Below are positions 54,942 through 64,000 of a stretch of DNA of 64,000 nucleotides, one piece after another. A model generated the notes under the pieces. The model saw only the letters and a list, made by a program, of their open reading frames with translations. It searched no databases and was not told the DNA's origin. Position 1 is the stretch's first letter. Every line of letters starts with the position of its first letter. The position numbers and the translations under genes were made by a program. The DNA lies in NCBI RefSeq assembly GCF_000739875.1, contig NZ_BBJR01000045.1:1-64000 (forward strand), read 5' to 3'. Origin of the DNA: Comamonas aquatica NBRC 14918. GTDB taxonomy: Bacteria; Pseudomonadota; Gammaproteobacteria; Burkholderiales; Burkholderiaceae_C.

Positions 54942-55495
54942 GTGCACTTGACTTGGACTGGAATCGCAGCCATCCCGCGTTGGGGAACTTGTGGGTTAGC
55001 GCGCTCTCCATCACACCTTCTGCCCCAACTTTGTGTGGGCACCTACGATCGATAGAAAGAACTCCGGAGATGGACACTTCGTCTTGTCCCGAACCTCAAA
55101 ACCTCTTGCGTGGTGTGCGCAGCAACATCGTGCAGTCCATCCGTGCGTTCCGCATCAGCGACCTGCAGCAGGCCGCCCAGGCCACCGGCCAGCATTTCCT
55201 CTACGCCAACCTGGCCCACGCACAGACCAAGCAGGACGCCCTGGACCTGATTGCGGTGCAATTCCACTTTCCCGCCCACTTTGGCAAGAACTTTGACGCC
55301 CTGTACGACTGCCTGACCGATCCGCTGCACAAGGCCGGGCCCCAGCCTGGGTTTGTGGTGGTGCTGGACCAGCTGCCGATCGCGCACAAGTTCGACAAGG
55401 AGGTGCGCGAGCAGTTTCTGGACTGCTTCCGCGATGCGGCGGATTACTGGGCCGAGCGCAAGATTGCCTTCCGCTGCTTTTACTCTTTCCTTTGA
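54938..55495 (+). CDS. Barstar-type ribonuclease inhibitor
   Basis: The last 100 residues are a barstar-family fold: QHFLYANLAHAQTKQDALDL near residue 87 and FPAHFGKNFDALYDCLTDPL near 110, and the end IAFRCFYSFL is typical. It should neutralise the RNase encoded just upstream. Two starts are possible: ATG 54938 in an ATGA overlap with the RNase stop (185 residues, with 44 extra residues of no family resemblance) or ATG 55070 (141 residues, but poor spacing to GGAG). The overlap favours 54938. Confidence 0.85.
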   Translation: MSALDLDWNRSHPALGNLWVSALSITPSAPTLCGHLRSIERTPEMDTSSCPEPQNLLRGVRSNIVQSIRAFRISDLQQAAQATGQHFLYANLAHAQTKQDALDLIAVQFHFPAHFGKNFDALYDCLTDPLHKAGPQPGFVVVLDQLPIAHKFDKEVREQFLDCFRDAADYWAERKIAFRCFYSFL

Positions 55496-55509
55496 GGCTC
55501 AATGCCCAC

Positions 55510-55541
55510 AAAAAAGCGCCCCTTAAGGGCGCTTTTTTTTA
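55510..55541. terminator. Bidirectional terminator between barstar and rsmA
   Basis: GCGCCCCTT with AAGGGCGC, with an A6 run to the left and T8 to the right. Confidence 0.92.
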
Positions 55542-55581
55542 TGCCTCGCATCGGCTTTGGAGGCAGGTGGCGTATGCGTTG

Positions 55582-56355
55582 TCAGCTCTCTTTTTGAGAG
55601 AGTTGTGCGGCCAGCGCCTCGTATTCGGCCACGGGCACTTCTTCGGCACGGCGCTGCAGGTCGAAGCTCCCGGCAAAGCCTTGGTCCTCCAGCCATTTGC
55701 CCAGCGTGTTGCGCAGTATCTTGCGGCGCTGACTGAAGGCCACGCGCACCAGATCTTCCAGCAGCTGCGGGTTCAGCGCCGCAGGTTGGGCCCTGGGTAC
55801 CATGCGCACCACGGCGCTGTTGACCTTGGGCGGCGGATCAAAGCTCTCGGGTGGCACAAACAGCACGTTCTCCATGGCGTAACGCCACTGCAGCATCACG
55901 GACAGGCGGCCGTAGTCTGAGGAACCGGCGTCGGCCACCATGCGGTCGATCACTTCCTTTTGCAGCATGAAATGCTGGTCCTGCACCACGTCCACATGCT
56001 CGAGCAGGTGGAACAGGATGGGCGAGGAAATGTTGTAGGGCAGGTTGCCGGCGATGCGCAGCTTGGGCGCGCCCAGTTCGGCGGCCAGGGCGGTGAAATC
56101 CACCTTGAGCACGTCGGACTCGATCACGCGCAGCTGTGGCTTGCTGCGCAGTCGTGCGGCCAGGTCACGGTCCAGCTCGATCACGGTCAGCTGGCCAGTG
56201 CGCTCCACCAGGGGCTGGGTCAGCGCCATCAGGCCGGGCCCAATCTCGACCAGGGGCTGGCCGGGCTTGGGATCGATCGCGGCCACGATGGAGTCGATGA
56301 TGCCGTGGTCGGTCAGGAAGTTCTGACCGAAGCGTTTACGGGGAATATGTTTCAC
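55582..56355 (-). CDS. rsmA: 16S rRNA dimethyladenosine transferase RsmA (KsgA)
   Basis: RsmA dimethylates A1518 and A1519 of 16S rRNA. The 257-residue protein has [20 protein letters not shown] at the start, SAM loop [18 protein letters not shown] near residue 35, and motif [21 protein letters not shown] near 99. It is 12 bases after surA and last in the lptD-surA-rsmA run. pdxA, often placed between surA and rsmA in other proteobacteria, is absent. Confidence 0.96.
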   Translation of the reverse strand: MKHIPRKRFGQNFLTDHGIIDSIVAAIDPKPGQPLVEIGPGLMALTQPLVERTGQLTVIELDRDLAARLRSKPQLRVIESDVLKVDFTALAAELGAPKLRIAGNLPYNISSPILFHLLEHVDVVQDQHFMLQKEVIDRMVADAGSSDYGRLSVMLQWRYAMENVLFVPPESFDPPPKVNSAVVRMVPRAQPAALNPQLLEDLVRVAFSQRRKILRNTLGKWLEDQGFAGSFDLQRRAEEVPVAEYEALAAQLSQKES

Positions 56356-56367
56356 GCAGAGAAAAAT

Positions 56368-57768
56368 TTATTGTGGTGGCTCGCGGTATTCCACATAGGC
56401 CTGGCCGCGCAACTCCTGCAGCCAGGTGGCCTGCGCTTTCTCGAGCTTTTGTTCGCGCACCACGTCGCGCAGCATTTCGCGCTGCTCGCGTGGGGTCAAT
56501 GTGGCTTGGCGACGTTCCACCAGTTGGATCAGGTGCACGCCAAAGCGTGACACCACCGGTTGGCTGACCTGTCCGGGCTGCAGGGCGTTCAGGGCTTGCT
56601 CAAACTCTGGGACGTAACGGCCCGGGCCTGCCCAGCCCAGGTCGCCACCACTGGCGGCGCTGCCGTCTTCCGAGTATTGGCGGGCCAGGTCCTCGAAGCG
56701 GGCGCCACGGTCCAGGCGCTGGCGCAGCTCCAGCAGTTGCTGGGCAGCTTCACGTTCGCCCAATTGTGGCGAAGTGCGCAGCAGGATGTGGCGTGCATGG
56801 TTTTGTGTCACCACGGCGGCCACGCCATTCGCGCTCTTGTCCACGACCTTCAGGATGTGGAAGCCTGCGGCCGAGCGGATCGGGCCGACGACACCGCCCA
56901 CGGGCGTGGTGCCCACGGCCTCGATGAACAGGCTGGGGTAGCGGTTGGCCGGGCGCATGCCCAGGATGGCCTGCCCGCCCTCGGAGAAACGGCGCGCCAC
57001 GGTGGCAAAGTCGGGTTCGCTGCGGGCGGCCTGCAGGGCCTGTTCGGCCAGGGCCTGGCGTTGTGCCACTTCGGCCGGGCTGGCGCGCTCGGGCACGGTG
57101 ATCAGGATGTGCCCCAGGTTGATGGTGCTGTTGGCCATGTCGGTCTGGCCGCCCTGGCTGCGTTGCTCGGCCATGTAGCGGTCGATGTCCTGCTCGGACA
57201 CGCGCACGCGGCCATCCACTTCGCGCTCTTGCAGGCGCTGCATCAGCATCTGGTTGCGGATCTCGTCCCGGAACATCTTCTCGGTCACACCCTGGCCGGC
57301 CATTTCGCGGCGCATGGCGTCGGCACTCATGCCATTTTGGCGGGCCAGGTTCTGGATGGCCTGGTCTACGGCGTAGTCGTCGACCTTGATACCGGTTTCC
57401 TTGGCCGTCTGGATTTGGGCCTTCTCCACAATCAGGCGCTCGAGCACCTCACGGGCGAGTTCGTCCTGGTCCGGGGTCTGGCGGGCACCCTGGGCCTGCA
57501 TGGCTTGCAGGACCCGGCGCATGCGGGCGCGGACCTCGTTGTTGGTCACAGGTTCCGAATTGACGATGGCCACGATGTAGTCGGCCGAGCGCAGCCCGGC
57601 TGCCTCGGGCGCGCGGGGGGCCGGCTGGATGGAGCTGGACAGGGCGCGGGACAGGTCCTGGGCACCAGGCTGGCGCATGCCTTGTGCATGGACCACCCCC
57701 GCGGACACAGCGGCCGCACAGACAAGCCCAAGGGCGAAATGGCGTGGCATAGAAATCAGGTGACGCAT
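56368..57768 (-). CDS. surA: Periplasmic chaperone/peptidyl-prolyl isomerase SurA
   Basis: SurA escorts outer-membrane proteins across the periplasm. The 466-residue protein has a signal peptide (MPRHFALGLVCAAAVSAGVV), the N-terminal chaperone domain (IVAIVNSEPVTNNEVRARM near residue 68), and two parvulin domains (about 210-320 and 325-425): NLGHILITVPERASPAEVAQ, and NHARHILLRTSPQLGERE. Length and order match. It is 12 bases from lptD. An internal ATG (MPRHFALG) could be the true start. Confidence 0.95.
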   Translation of the reverse strand: MRHLISMPRHFALGLVCAAAVSAGVVHAQGMRQPGAQDLSRALSSSIQPAPRAPEAAGLRSADYIVAIVNSEPVTNNEVRARMRRVLQAMQAQGARQTPDQDELAREVLERLIVEKAQIQTAKETGIKVDDYAVDQAIQNLARQNGMSADAMRREMAGQGVTEKMFRDEIRNQMLMQRLQEREVDGRVRVSEQDIDRYMAEQRSQGGQTDMANSTINLGHILITVPERASPAEVAQRQALAEQALQAARSEPDFATVARRFSEGGQAILGMRPANRYPSLFIEAVGTTPVGGVVGPIRSAAGFHILKVVDKSANGVAAVVTQNHARHILLRTSPQLGEREAAQQLLELRQRLDRGARFEDLARQYSEDGSAASGGDLGWAGPGRYVPEFEQALNALQPGQVSQPVVSRFGVHLIQLVERRQATLTPREQREMLRDVVREQKLEKAQATWLQELRGQAYVEYREPPQ

Positions 57769-57780
57769 GGGGGAAACAGG

Positions 57781-60243
57781 TTAGTCGTAATTGCTGAAAC
57801 GGCTGGGCACGGGACCAGTGCGATCACGCAAAGGTCGATAGCCCGGGACATTCTCTTGGAGGCTGCTCAGGGGGTTCGCACCCAAGCTTAAGCGAGAGAA
57901 GCCGACGAATTCAATTTGGAAGAGAAGTCGGGTGTTGGCATCGGTGCGACTGTTTTGCAACCGCTCGACGACCACCCGCCCGATCCAGCAGCAGCTGTCA
58001 TATTCAAAGCCGACGATGGCATCGACCAGTTTTTTGTCCTGCATGCTGTAGTTCAGGCGACCCACGCTGTACCAGCGGCCACCGCCTGTCGCTTCACCCA
58101 AAGCATTCTTGTTGCCGGCATTGAGTGGCCATTGCCAGCCAAAGTCGACCTGCTCGCTGCCCGCGTTATTCGCTAGCACGCTGTTTTCTCGCTGGTAACG
58201 ATAGGCGGCACTGAGGACCTTGTATGGCGCGGGGGTATAGCGACCGCTGATCGACGAGCGTGTGGTGCGTTGGCGATCTCGGTTGTATTGCACCAGGGCA
58301 TCGGTATTCCAACGTTTGCTCCATGTCACACCGCCGCCCACCAGAATGTCAGACCAGCCTTTTTCTCCGCGATTTGGGTCGTCGAGCGAAAGCCCAACCC
58401 GTTGATCTTCAAAACGTAGGCGTTGGGCGATCCCTAAGCGTGCTACCTCCGCTCCATCGTCGGGTTGAATGTAGCGGGTGGTCACGCCAACCGTCAGCAT
58501 GTGGTTGTCGGCGATGCGGTCACGCCCTGAATAGCTGTTTTCGCTGTAGATGGAGCCAAAGTTGAAGTCGGTGAGTGCCGTGTCATACAGCGGCAACATG
58601 TTCTGGTCACGGTAGGGGGTGTAGGTGTAGAACGCCCGGGGTTCCAGCGTCTGCACATACTTGCGGCCCAGTGCCAAAGTATCCCGCTCAAAGACCAGCC
58701 CACTGTCTAGGCTAACGGTAGGAATGACTAGGGACTTGCTGTTCTGCCGGGAAGCCGAAAAGTCGTCGAATTGGTAGCTGCTGGCATGTAACTGGACCTT
58801 GGGGGTGATGAATCCGCCTGGCAGCAAGAAGGGGCGACTCACTTGCGTGAGCGCATAGCTGCGTTGTCCGTTGTCGGCGTGCTTTTTCCCATCCCAGGTA
58901 TCGGCTTCAAAACGCGTGGTCTCTGCCATCAAATTAACGTCCCAGCCCTGGGTCGCCCAATCGGTCGTGTCATAGCGCCACTGCAGTTGCGGCATCCGAT
59001 TGAAAGGGGGGGCAATTGGTGCATCAAGATCTTGCAGAACCTGCCACTTTTGAGCATAGAGCGAAACGCTGTGGCGCCCCGAGGCCCAAGACAGACGACC
59101 ATCGCTGCTGAGCAGCCGATGGTCTGTGCTGGAGCTCCCCGCAAAACTACTGCCCTCTCCTGGCATGCGGCTAAAGTCGCGCCAATAGTTGTCGTCGCTG
59201 ACACGTTTTAGGTTCCAACTCAGGCCGAGGCTTCCGATGGCGGTTGTCAGCGAGGTGGTGTGTTTCCAGTTGTAGCCCCAGCGATCACGATCACGCAGCT
59301 TGTCACTCGGCATGTACAGCGTGTCCAGCAAACCGGAATAAGTGGGCTCAAGATAGCGGAACTCTGTGCCCAGGCTCACCCCACGTTTGGTCATCAGCGT
59401 AGGCGTGATGGTGGCATCGCGGTTGGGGGCGATGTTCCAGTAGTAAGGCTGGCTGTACTCCAGTCCGCTTTTGCTGTCGATGCCGATGGTGGGGGGCAGC
59501 AGCCCTGATTTGCGCTTGTCGGACAGCGGGAAGCTGATGGCGGGCACTGGCAGGATGGGCACGCCCTTGAATTCCAGTGCCCCGCCGTAGGCGACGCCCA
59601 CATCTTCCACATGGTCCAGCTCGATCCGGTTGGCGCGGATCATCCAGTCGGGTTCCCAGCTGGCGCTGTCATCGCGCAGGCAGGTGGTGTAGGTAGCGCG
59701 GTAGACCACAGTGTGGTCGCGGTCGAGGAACTGCACCCGGTCGGCGTCACCATGGCCCTGGGTGGCCAGGAACTGGTAGGTGGCGTTGTTGAAATCGCCC
59801 TGGAAGGCATCCACCTGCATCTTCAGGGCGGTGCCCTGGTAGACATTGCCGCCGTGGTTGATGTGGACGTTGCCTTGGGCGTTGACGGTGTCGTCGGCCA
59901 GGGTGTATTCCACCCGATCGGCGCGGATCACGGTGTCGGCGCGGCGCAGTTCGGCACCGCCTTCCAGCACGGCGTTGATGTCCGCCTGGCCCGTGATCTG
60001 TTCGGCCCGGATGTACGAGGGCAGCTGGCCGCGCAGCGTGGGGTCCACGGCTTCCTGCAGCTGGGCGCTGGGCTTGAGTTGCGGGGCGGGCAGGGCACTG
60101 TGCCACAGGCTGTGCCCGGTCTGGCCTTGCGCGTGGGCGGTCCAGGGGGTCGTGGCAGCCCAGACCAGCGCCAGGGACGCGGCCAGCGGGCGCAGACGGT
60201 GGGGCAAGGGCTGCGATGTCAGGGCGGGGGCGTGGGAACTCAC
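57781..60243 (-). CDS. lptD: LPS-assembly outer-membrane protein LptD
   Basis: LptD inserts LPS into the outer leaflet with LptE. The 820-residue protein has a signal peptide, an N-terminal beta-jellyroll (about 60-200) with ADRVEYTLADDTVNAQGNVH near residue 105, and a C-terminal 26-strand barrel. Cysteines that form the plug disulphides are present: one in TYTTCLRDDSASWEPDW near 182 and a pair in YDSCCWIGRVVVERLQ near 758. Divergent from amgK by 75 bases. Start 60243 (MSSHAPAL) has a plausible N-region for the signal. Confidence 0.95.
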   Translation of the reverse strand: MSSHAPALTSQPLPHRLRPLAASLALVWAATTPWTAHAQGQTGHSLWHSALPAPQLKPSAQLQEAVDPTLRGQLPSYIRAEQITGQADINAVLEGGAELRRADTVIRADRVEYTLADDTVNAQGNVHINHGGNVYQGTALKMQVDAFQGDFNNATYQFLATQGHGDADRVQFLDRDHTVVYRATYTTCLRDDSASWEPDWMIRANRIELDHVEDVGVAYGGALEFKGVPILPVPAISFPLSDKRKSGLLPPTIGIDSKSGLEYSQPYYWNIAPNRDATITPTLMTKRGVSLGTEFRYLEPTYSGLLDTLYMPSDKLRDRDRWGYNWKHTTSLTTAIGSLGLSWNLKRVSDDNYWRDFSRMPGEGSSFAGSSSTDHRLLSSDGRLSWASGRHSVSLYAQKWQVLQDLDAPIAPPFNRMPQLQWRYDTTDWATQGWDVNLMAETTRFEADTWDGKKHADNGQRSYALTQVSRPFLLPGGFITPKVQLHASSYQFDDFSASRQNSKSLVIPTVSLDSGLVFERDTLALGRKYVQTLEPRAFYTYTPYRDQNMLPLYDTALTDFNFGSIYSENSYSGRDRIADNHMLTVGVTTRYIQPDDGAEVARLGIAQRLRFEDQRVGLSLDDPNRGEKGWSDILVGGGVTWSKRWNTDALVQYNRDRQRTTRSSISGRYTPAPYKVLSAAYRYQRENSVLANNAGSEQVDFGWQWPLNAGNKNALGEATGGGRWYSVGRLNYSMQDKKLVDAIVGFEYDSCCWIGRVVVERLQNSRTDANTRLLFQIEFVGFSRLSLGANPLSSLQENVPGYRPLRDRTGPVPSRFSNYD

Positions 60244-60318
60244 AGGCGCATGTAGTCGGTGCGGGGATGGAGGGCAAGCCCAGAGGTCATCCGAGCCGTT
60301 TGTAGAATCGGATTATCC

Positions 60319-61416
60319 ATGAGCGATCCTATCCTCCCTCCATCTTCCGTTGTTTGGGCCGACGCCGGTCGTCAAACTTTGTTTGCACACTGGCTGTCGG
60401 GCTTGGTGCAGCCGCATGCGCTGCGCCCGGAAAGTCTACGCCCCGCCTCGGCCGATGCCAGCTTTCGCCGCTACCTGCGCATCGACACGCAGCAGGGCGG
60501 CAGCCTGATCATCATGGATGCCCCGCCCGATAAGGAGGACTGCCAGCCCTTCGTGCGCGTGCAGGCGCTGATGCAGGCGGCCGGCCTGCCCGTGCCCCAG
60601 GTGCTGGCCTGGGCGCAGGCCGAAGGCTTCATGCTGCTGACCGACGTGGGCCAGCGCACGCTGATCGAGATCCTGCACCCCGACCAGCCCCGCGAGGCCG
60701 AGCCCTGGTACCGCGAGGCCACCGACCTGCTGCTGCGCTGGCAACTGGCGTCCCAGCCCGGCGTGCTACCAGCCTACGACGAGGCCCTGCTGCGCCGGGA
60801 GTTGCAACTGTTTCCGGATTGGTACATTGCCCAGCACCGCCAGTGTGCGTTGGATGACAAGCAGCAGGCGGTGTTGACCAAAGCCTTTGACACCATCGTG
60901 GCGCACAACCTGGCCGTGCCCAGTGTCTATGTGCACCGCGACTTCATGGCGCGCAACCTGATGCTGCCCACGCAGCCCGGAGGCGGCCTGTCGGTGCTGG
61001 ACTTCCAGGACGCGGTGTACGGCCCGGTCACCTACGACATCGCCAGCCTGTTGCGCGATGCCTTCCTGACTTGGGAGGAAGACTTCGTCATCGACATCAC
61101 CGTGCGTTACTGGGAGAAGGCGCGCAATGCCGGCCTGGTCGGCGCCAAGAGCGCCAGCGGCTGGGGCGACGACTTCGGCGAGTTCTACCGCGCCGTGGAA
61201 TGGATGGGCCTGCAGCGCCACCTCAAGGTGGCCGGCATCTTCGCGCGGCTGACGCTGCGCGACGGAAAGCCCAAGTACCTGGCCGACACGTCGCGCTTCA
61301 TCCACTACCTGCGCTCCACCTGCAGCCGCTACCGTGAGCTGGGGCCGCTGCTGCGCCTGATCGACCAGATCGAGAACATCCAGCCCCAGGTGGGCTACGC
61401 CTACGGGCGCATGTAA
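60319..61416 (+). CDS. amgK: N-acetylmuramate/N-acetylglucosamine kinase AmgK
   Basis: AmgK phosphorylates cell-wall amino sugars at C1 in the recycling route that bypasses MurA (fosfomycin target). The 365-residue protein is an APH/ChoK-fold kinase: ASFRRYLRIDTQQGGSLIIM near residue 50, catalytic loop VYVHRDFMARNLMLP near 205, metal-binding DFQDAVYGPVTYDIASLL near 230. The partner nucleotidyltransferase murU, which often follows, is not here. ATG 60319 comes 11 bases after TAGAAT. Confidence 0.93.
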   Translation: MSDPILPPSSVVWADAGRQTLFAHWLSGLVQPHALRPESLRPASADASFRRYLRIDTQQGGSLIIMDAPPDKEDCQPFVRVQALMQAAGLPVPQVLAWAQAEGFMLLTDVGQRTLIEILHPDQPREAEPWYREATDLLLRWQLASQPGVLPAYDEALLRRELQLFPDWYIAQHRQCALDDKQQAVLTKAFDTIVAHNLAVPSVYVHRDFMARNLMLPTQPGGGLSVLDFQDAVYGPVTYDIASLLRDAFLTWEEDFVIDITVRYWEKARNAGLVGAKSASGWGDDFGEFYRAVEWMGLQRHLKVAGIFARLTLRDGKPKYLADTSRFIHYLRSTCSRYRELGPLLRLIDQIENIQPQVGYAYGRM

Positions 61417-61420
61417 AACC

Positions 61421-61509
61421 ATAGCTGTTGGCGCTTGATGTTGCTGGTTTTCAAATTGAAAAGTATTTGAAACCTAGGCTTGTCGAGCGCTGGCAGCTTC
61501 TTTTTTGAG
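61421..61509 (+). repeat. Dispersed hairpin element, copy C, at the rsmE start
   Basis: An imperfect inverted repeat: AGCTGTTGGCGCTTG faces CGAGCGCTGGCAGCT, with TTCTTTTTTGAGG at the end. It lies between amgK and rsmE. Its last bases (GAGG) form the ribosome-binding site for rsmE at ATG 61516. The same plan is seen in copies A (29.1 kb) and B (50.7 kb). Confidence 0.65.
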
Positions 61510-61515
61510 GCTGCC

Positions 61516-62259
61516 ATGCCACGCTTTCACTGCCCCTTGCCGCTGTCCGCGGGCCTGGACGTCGACCTGCCCGCCGGAGCGGCGCGCCATGTGCAGGTGC
61601 TGCGCCTGCAGCCCGGCGACACCATCACCCTGTTCGAAGGGGCGCAGGACGGCCCGGGCGGCGAGTGGCAGGCCACCATCGTGCGCATGGGCCGCAGCGA
61701 TGTGCAGGTGCGCGTGGACCAGCACCACCCCACCGAACGCGAAAACCTGCGCCCCGTGCACCTGCTGGCTGGCATCACTGCCAACGAACGCATGGACTGG
61801 CTGGTGGAAAAGGCCACGGAACTGGGTGTGACCAGCATCACCCCCCTGCTGGCCGAGCGCAGCGTACTCAAGCTCAAGGGCGAGCGCGGCGACAAGAAGC
61901 GCGCCCACTGGCAGGCCGTGGCCGTGGCCGCCTGCGAGCAGTGCGGTCGCAACCGCGTGCCCGTGGTCCACGAGGCTGTGACGCTGGCGCAGTGGCTGCA
62001 GGCCCAGCCCCAGGCCCACGGCGCCCTGCGTGCCGTGCTGTCGCTGGCCGACGGCACCCAGCCCCTGCCCAGCCTGCTGGCCGCGGGCGATGCTGGCCCC
62101 GCCCAGCCGGTCTACTTCCTGTCCGGTCCGGAAGGCGGGCTGACGGCGGCCGAAGAGGCGTTGGCGCGCAGCCACGGATTCGCCCCGGTGACCTTGGGGT
62201 CACGCGTGCTGCGGGCCGAAACCGCCCCCCTGGCCGCCCTGGTGCTGGCCACGGCCTGA
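61516..62259 (+). CDS. rsmE: 16S rRNA (uracil1498-N3)-methyltransferase RsmE
   Basis: RsmE methylates U1498 of 16S rRNA. The 247-residue protein is a SPOUT enzyme: N-terminal PUA-like part (MPRFHCPLPLSAGLDVDLPA), ITANERMDWLVEKATELGVT near residue 85, and the knotted SAM site YFLSGPEGGLTAAEEALARS near 200 followed by LGSRVLRAETAPLAALVLA. Length is typical. ATG 61516 was chosen because the sequence upstream is the hairpin element. Confidence 0.95.
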   Translation: MPRFHCPLPLSAGLDVDLPAGAARHVQVLRLQPGDTITLFEGAQDGPGGEWQATIVRMGRSDVQVRVDQHHPTERENLRPVHLLAGITANERMDWLVEKATELGVTSITPLLAERSVLKLKGERGDKKRAHWQAVAVAACEQCGRNRVPVVHEAVTLAQWLQAQPQAHGALRAVLSLADGTQPLPSLLAAGDAGPAQPVYFLSGPEGGLTAAEEALARSHGFAPVTLGSRVLRAETAPLAALVLATA

Positions 62260-62337
62260 GTGGCGCCCACTGACCGGTGCCCGGCGGCGTCCGTTCAGCC
62301 GGTGGGGCAAAACAACATTTATTGAACATTGATAAGT

Positions 62338-62360
62338 AGAAACCCTGGGTTTCTCTTTTT
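62338..62360 (+). terminator. Likely terminator after rsmE
   Basis: AGAAACC-CTG-GGTTTCT with CTTTTT following, 79 bases after the stop. Confidence 0.75.
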
Positions 62361-62446
62361 AGACCCTGTCCAAAATGCTTGTAACTAATTTTTACAAACA
62401 TTGAAGTCTGGCGGCACGACCCCTGGGCTTGGAAAGGGGCGCTGAC

Positions 62447-63628
<1,182 letters not shown>

Positions 63629-63679
63629 GCAGCTGGCGCTCGTCTGCCGGACATTTCAGGTCGTTAATACGCTGAAAAC

Positions 63680-63711
63680 AAGAAAGCACCTGCGCCAGGT
63701 GCTTTCTTTTT
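63680..63711. terminator. Bidirectional terminator after the GGDEF gene
   Basis: AAGAAAGCACCTG pairs with CAGGTGCTTTCTT through a CGC loop, with T-run to the right; it also serves the convergent peptidase gene. Confidence 0.93.
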
Positions 63712-63740
63712 GGGAGTGCCTTGCGGGCGCTGCGCGGGGG

Positions 63741-64000
63741 TCAGTCGCGGCCGGCCGCGGTGGCCGGCATGGGCATGGCGGCGATCACCTGGGCCACCGC
63801 TGCCGTCAGCTTTTTGGCATAGGGCACGTGCAGGAATTCGTTGGGGCCGTGGGCATTGCTCTTGGGGCCGAGCACGCCGCAGACCATCATCTGCGCTGTA
63901 GGGAAGCCCTGGCTGAGCATGTTCATCAGCGGGATGGTGCCGCCCTGGCCGATGTAGCCGCAGTCCGCGCCAAAGTGGGCGCGGCTGGCGGCGTTCAGCG
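63741..64000 (-). CDS. M20-family metallopeptidase, C-terminal end only
   Basis: Only the last 85 residues are in the window; the gene continues past 64000. The segment has CGYIGQGGTIPLMNMLSQGF and the family end VLGPKSNAHGPNEFLHVPYA, with the His that binds the second metal in M20 dipeptidases. It should be a cytosolic amino- or dipeptidase. It is convergent with the GGDEF gene. Confidence 0.88.
   Translation of the reverse strand, partial: LNAASRAHFGADCGYIGQGGTIPLMNMLSQGFPTAQMMVCGVLGPKSNAHGPNEFLHVPYAKKLTAAVAQVIAAMPMPATAAGRD

Overview
This 64 kb window reads as a chromosome segment of a high-GC betaproteobacterium. The gene set (aerobic cobalamin cluster, metX-metW, kdsD-kdsC-lptC, tsaB-rimI with a UDG-like gene, lptD-surA-rsmA, a Bug/TctC-type binding protein) and the short intergenic hairpin elements best fit Burkholderiales, family Comamonadaceae (Acidovorax/Delftia/Comamonas relatives). 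Genus is an inference; no rRNA or tRNA gene was seen to fix it.

Region 1 (1-10.2 kb) is accessory DNA. It holds the end of hsdM, then hsdS, a DUF3800 protein and hsdR (a type I restriction-modification system with an extra gene inside). After that comes a decayed mobile-element remnant: an unknown small protein, an AlpA-type regulator, a zinc-finger/HTH chimera, a MobV-type relaxase, a small HGG-domain protein, and a large-polyvalent-protein fragment with a PBECR nuclease-like domain broken by two single-base frameshifts. Four exact-period 23-bp tandem repeats close this part.

Region 2 (10.2-17.9 kb) is the aerobic corrin-ring cluster: cobG-cobH-cobI-cobJ and cobL-cobE-cobM-cobF on the minus strand, with cobK inserted on the plus strand. 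cobK leaves no intergenic base: its start codon overlaps that of cobL on the other strand and its 3' end overlaps cobJ.

Region 3 (17.9-34 kb) is core metabolism and envelope: a lipoprotein lipase, a DUF4105/Lnb-like protein, apt, the Kdo/LPS genes kdsD-kdsC-lptC, two RRM RNA-binding proteins, a Mn exporter behind a yybP-ykoY riboswitch, metX-metW behind a probable SAM-II riboswitch with a terminator, a Hyi-family isomerase, corA, the tsaB-rimI-UDG-like operon, and dacB.

Region 4 (34-50 kb) has a three-gene operon of unknown role (lipoprotein, membrane protein, GDPD phosphodiesterase), sua5, purEK, cnoX, a NERD protein, several small enzymes, and a signalling pair: an HD-GYP response regulator and a large MHYT-PAS hybrid histidine kinase.

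Region 5 (50-64 kb) has a DUF2061 protein, a TctC-type binding protein, malic enzyme, a secreted RNase with its barstar inhibitor, the outer-membrane biogenesis operon lptD-surA-rsmA, amgK, rsmE, a GGDEF diguanylate cyclase and the end of an M20 peptidase. Together the HD-GYP, hybrid kinase and GGDEF genes put c-di-GMP synthesis and breakdown in one neighbourhood, and dacB, amgK, lptC, lptD and surA cluster envelope functions.
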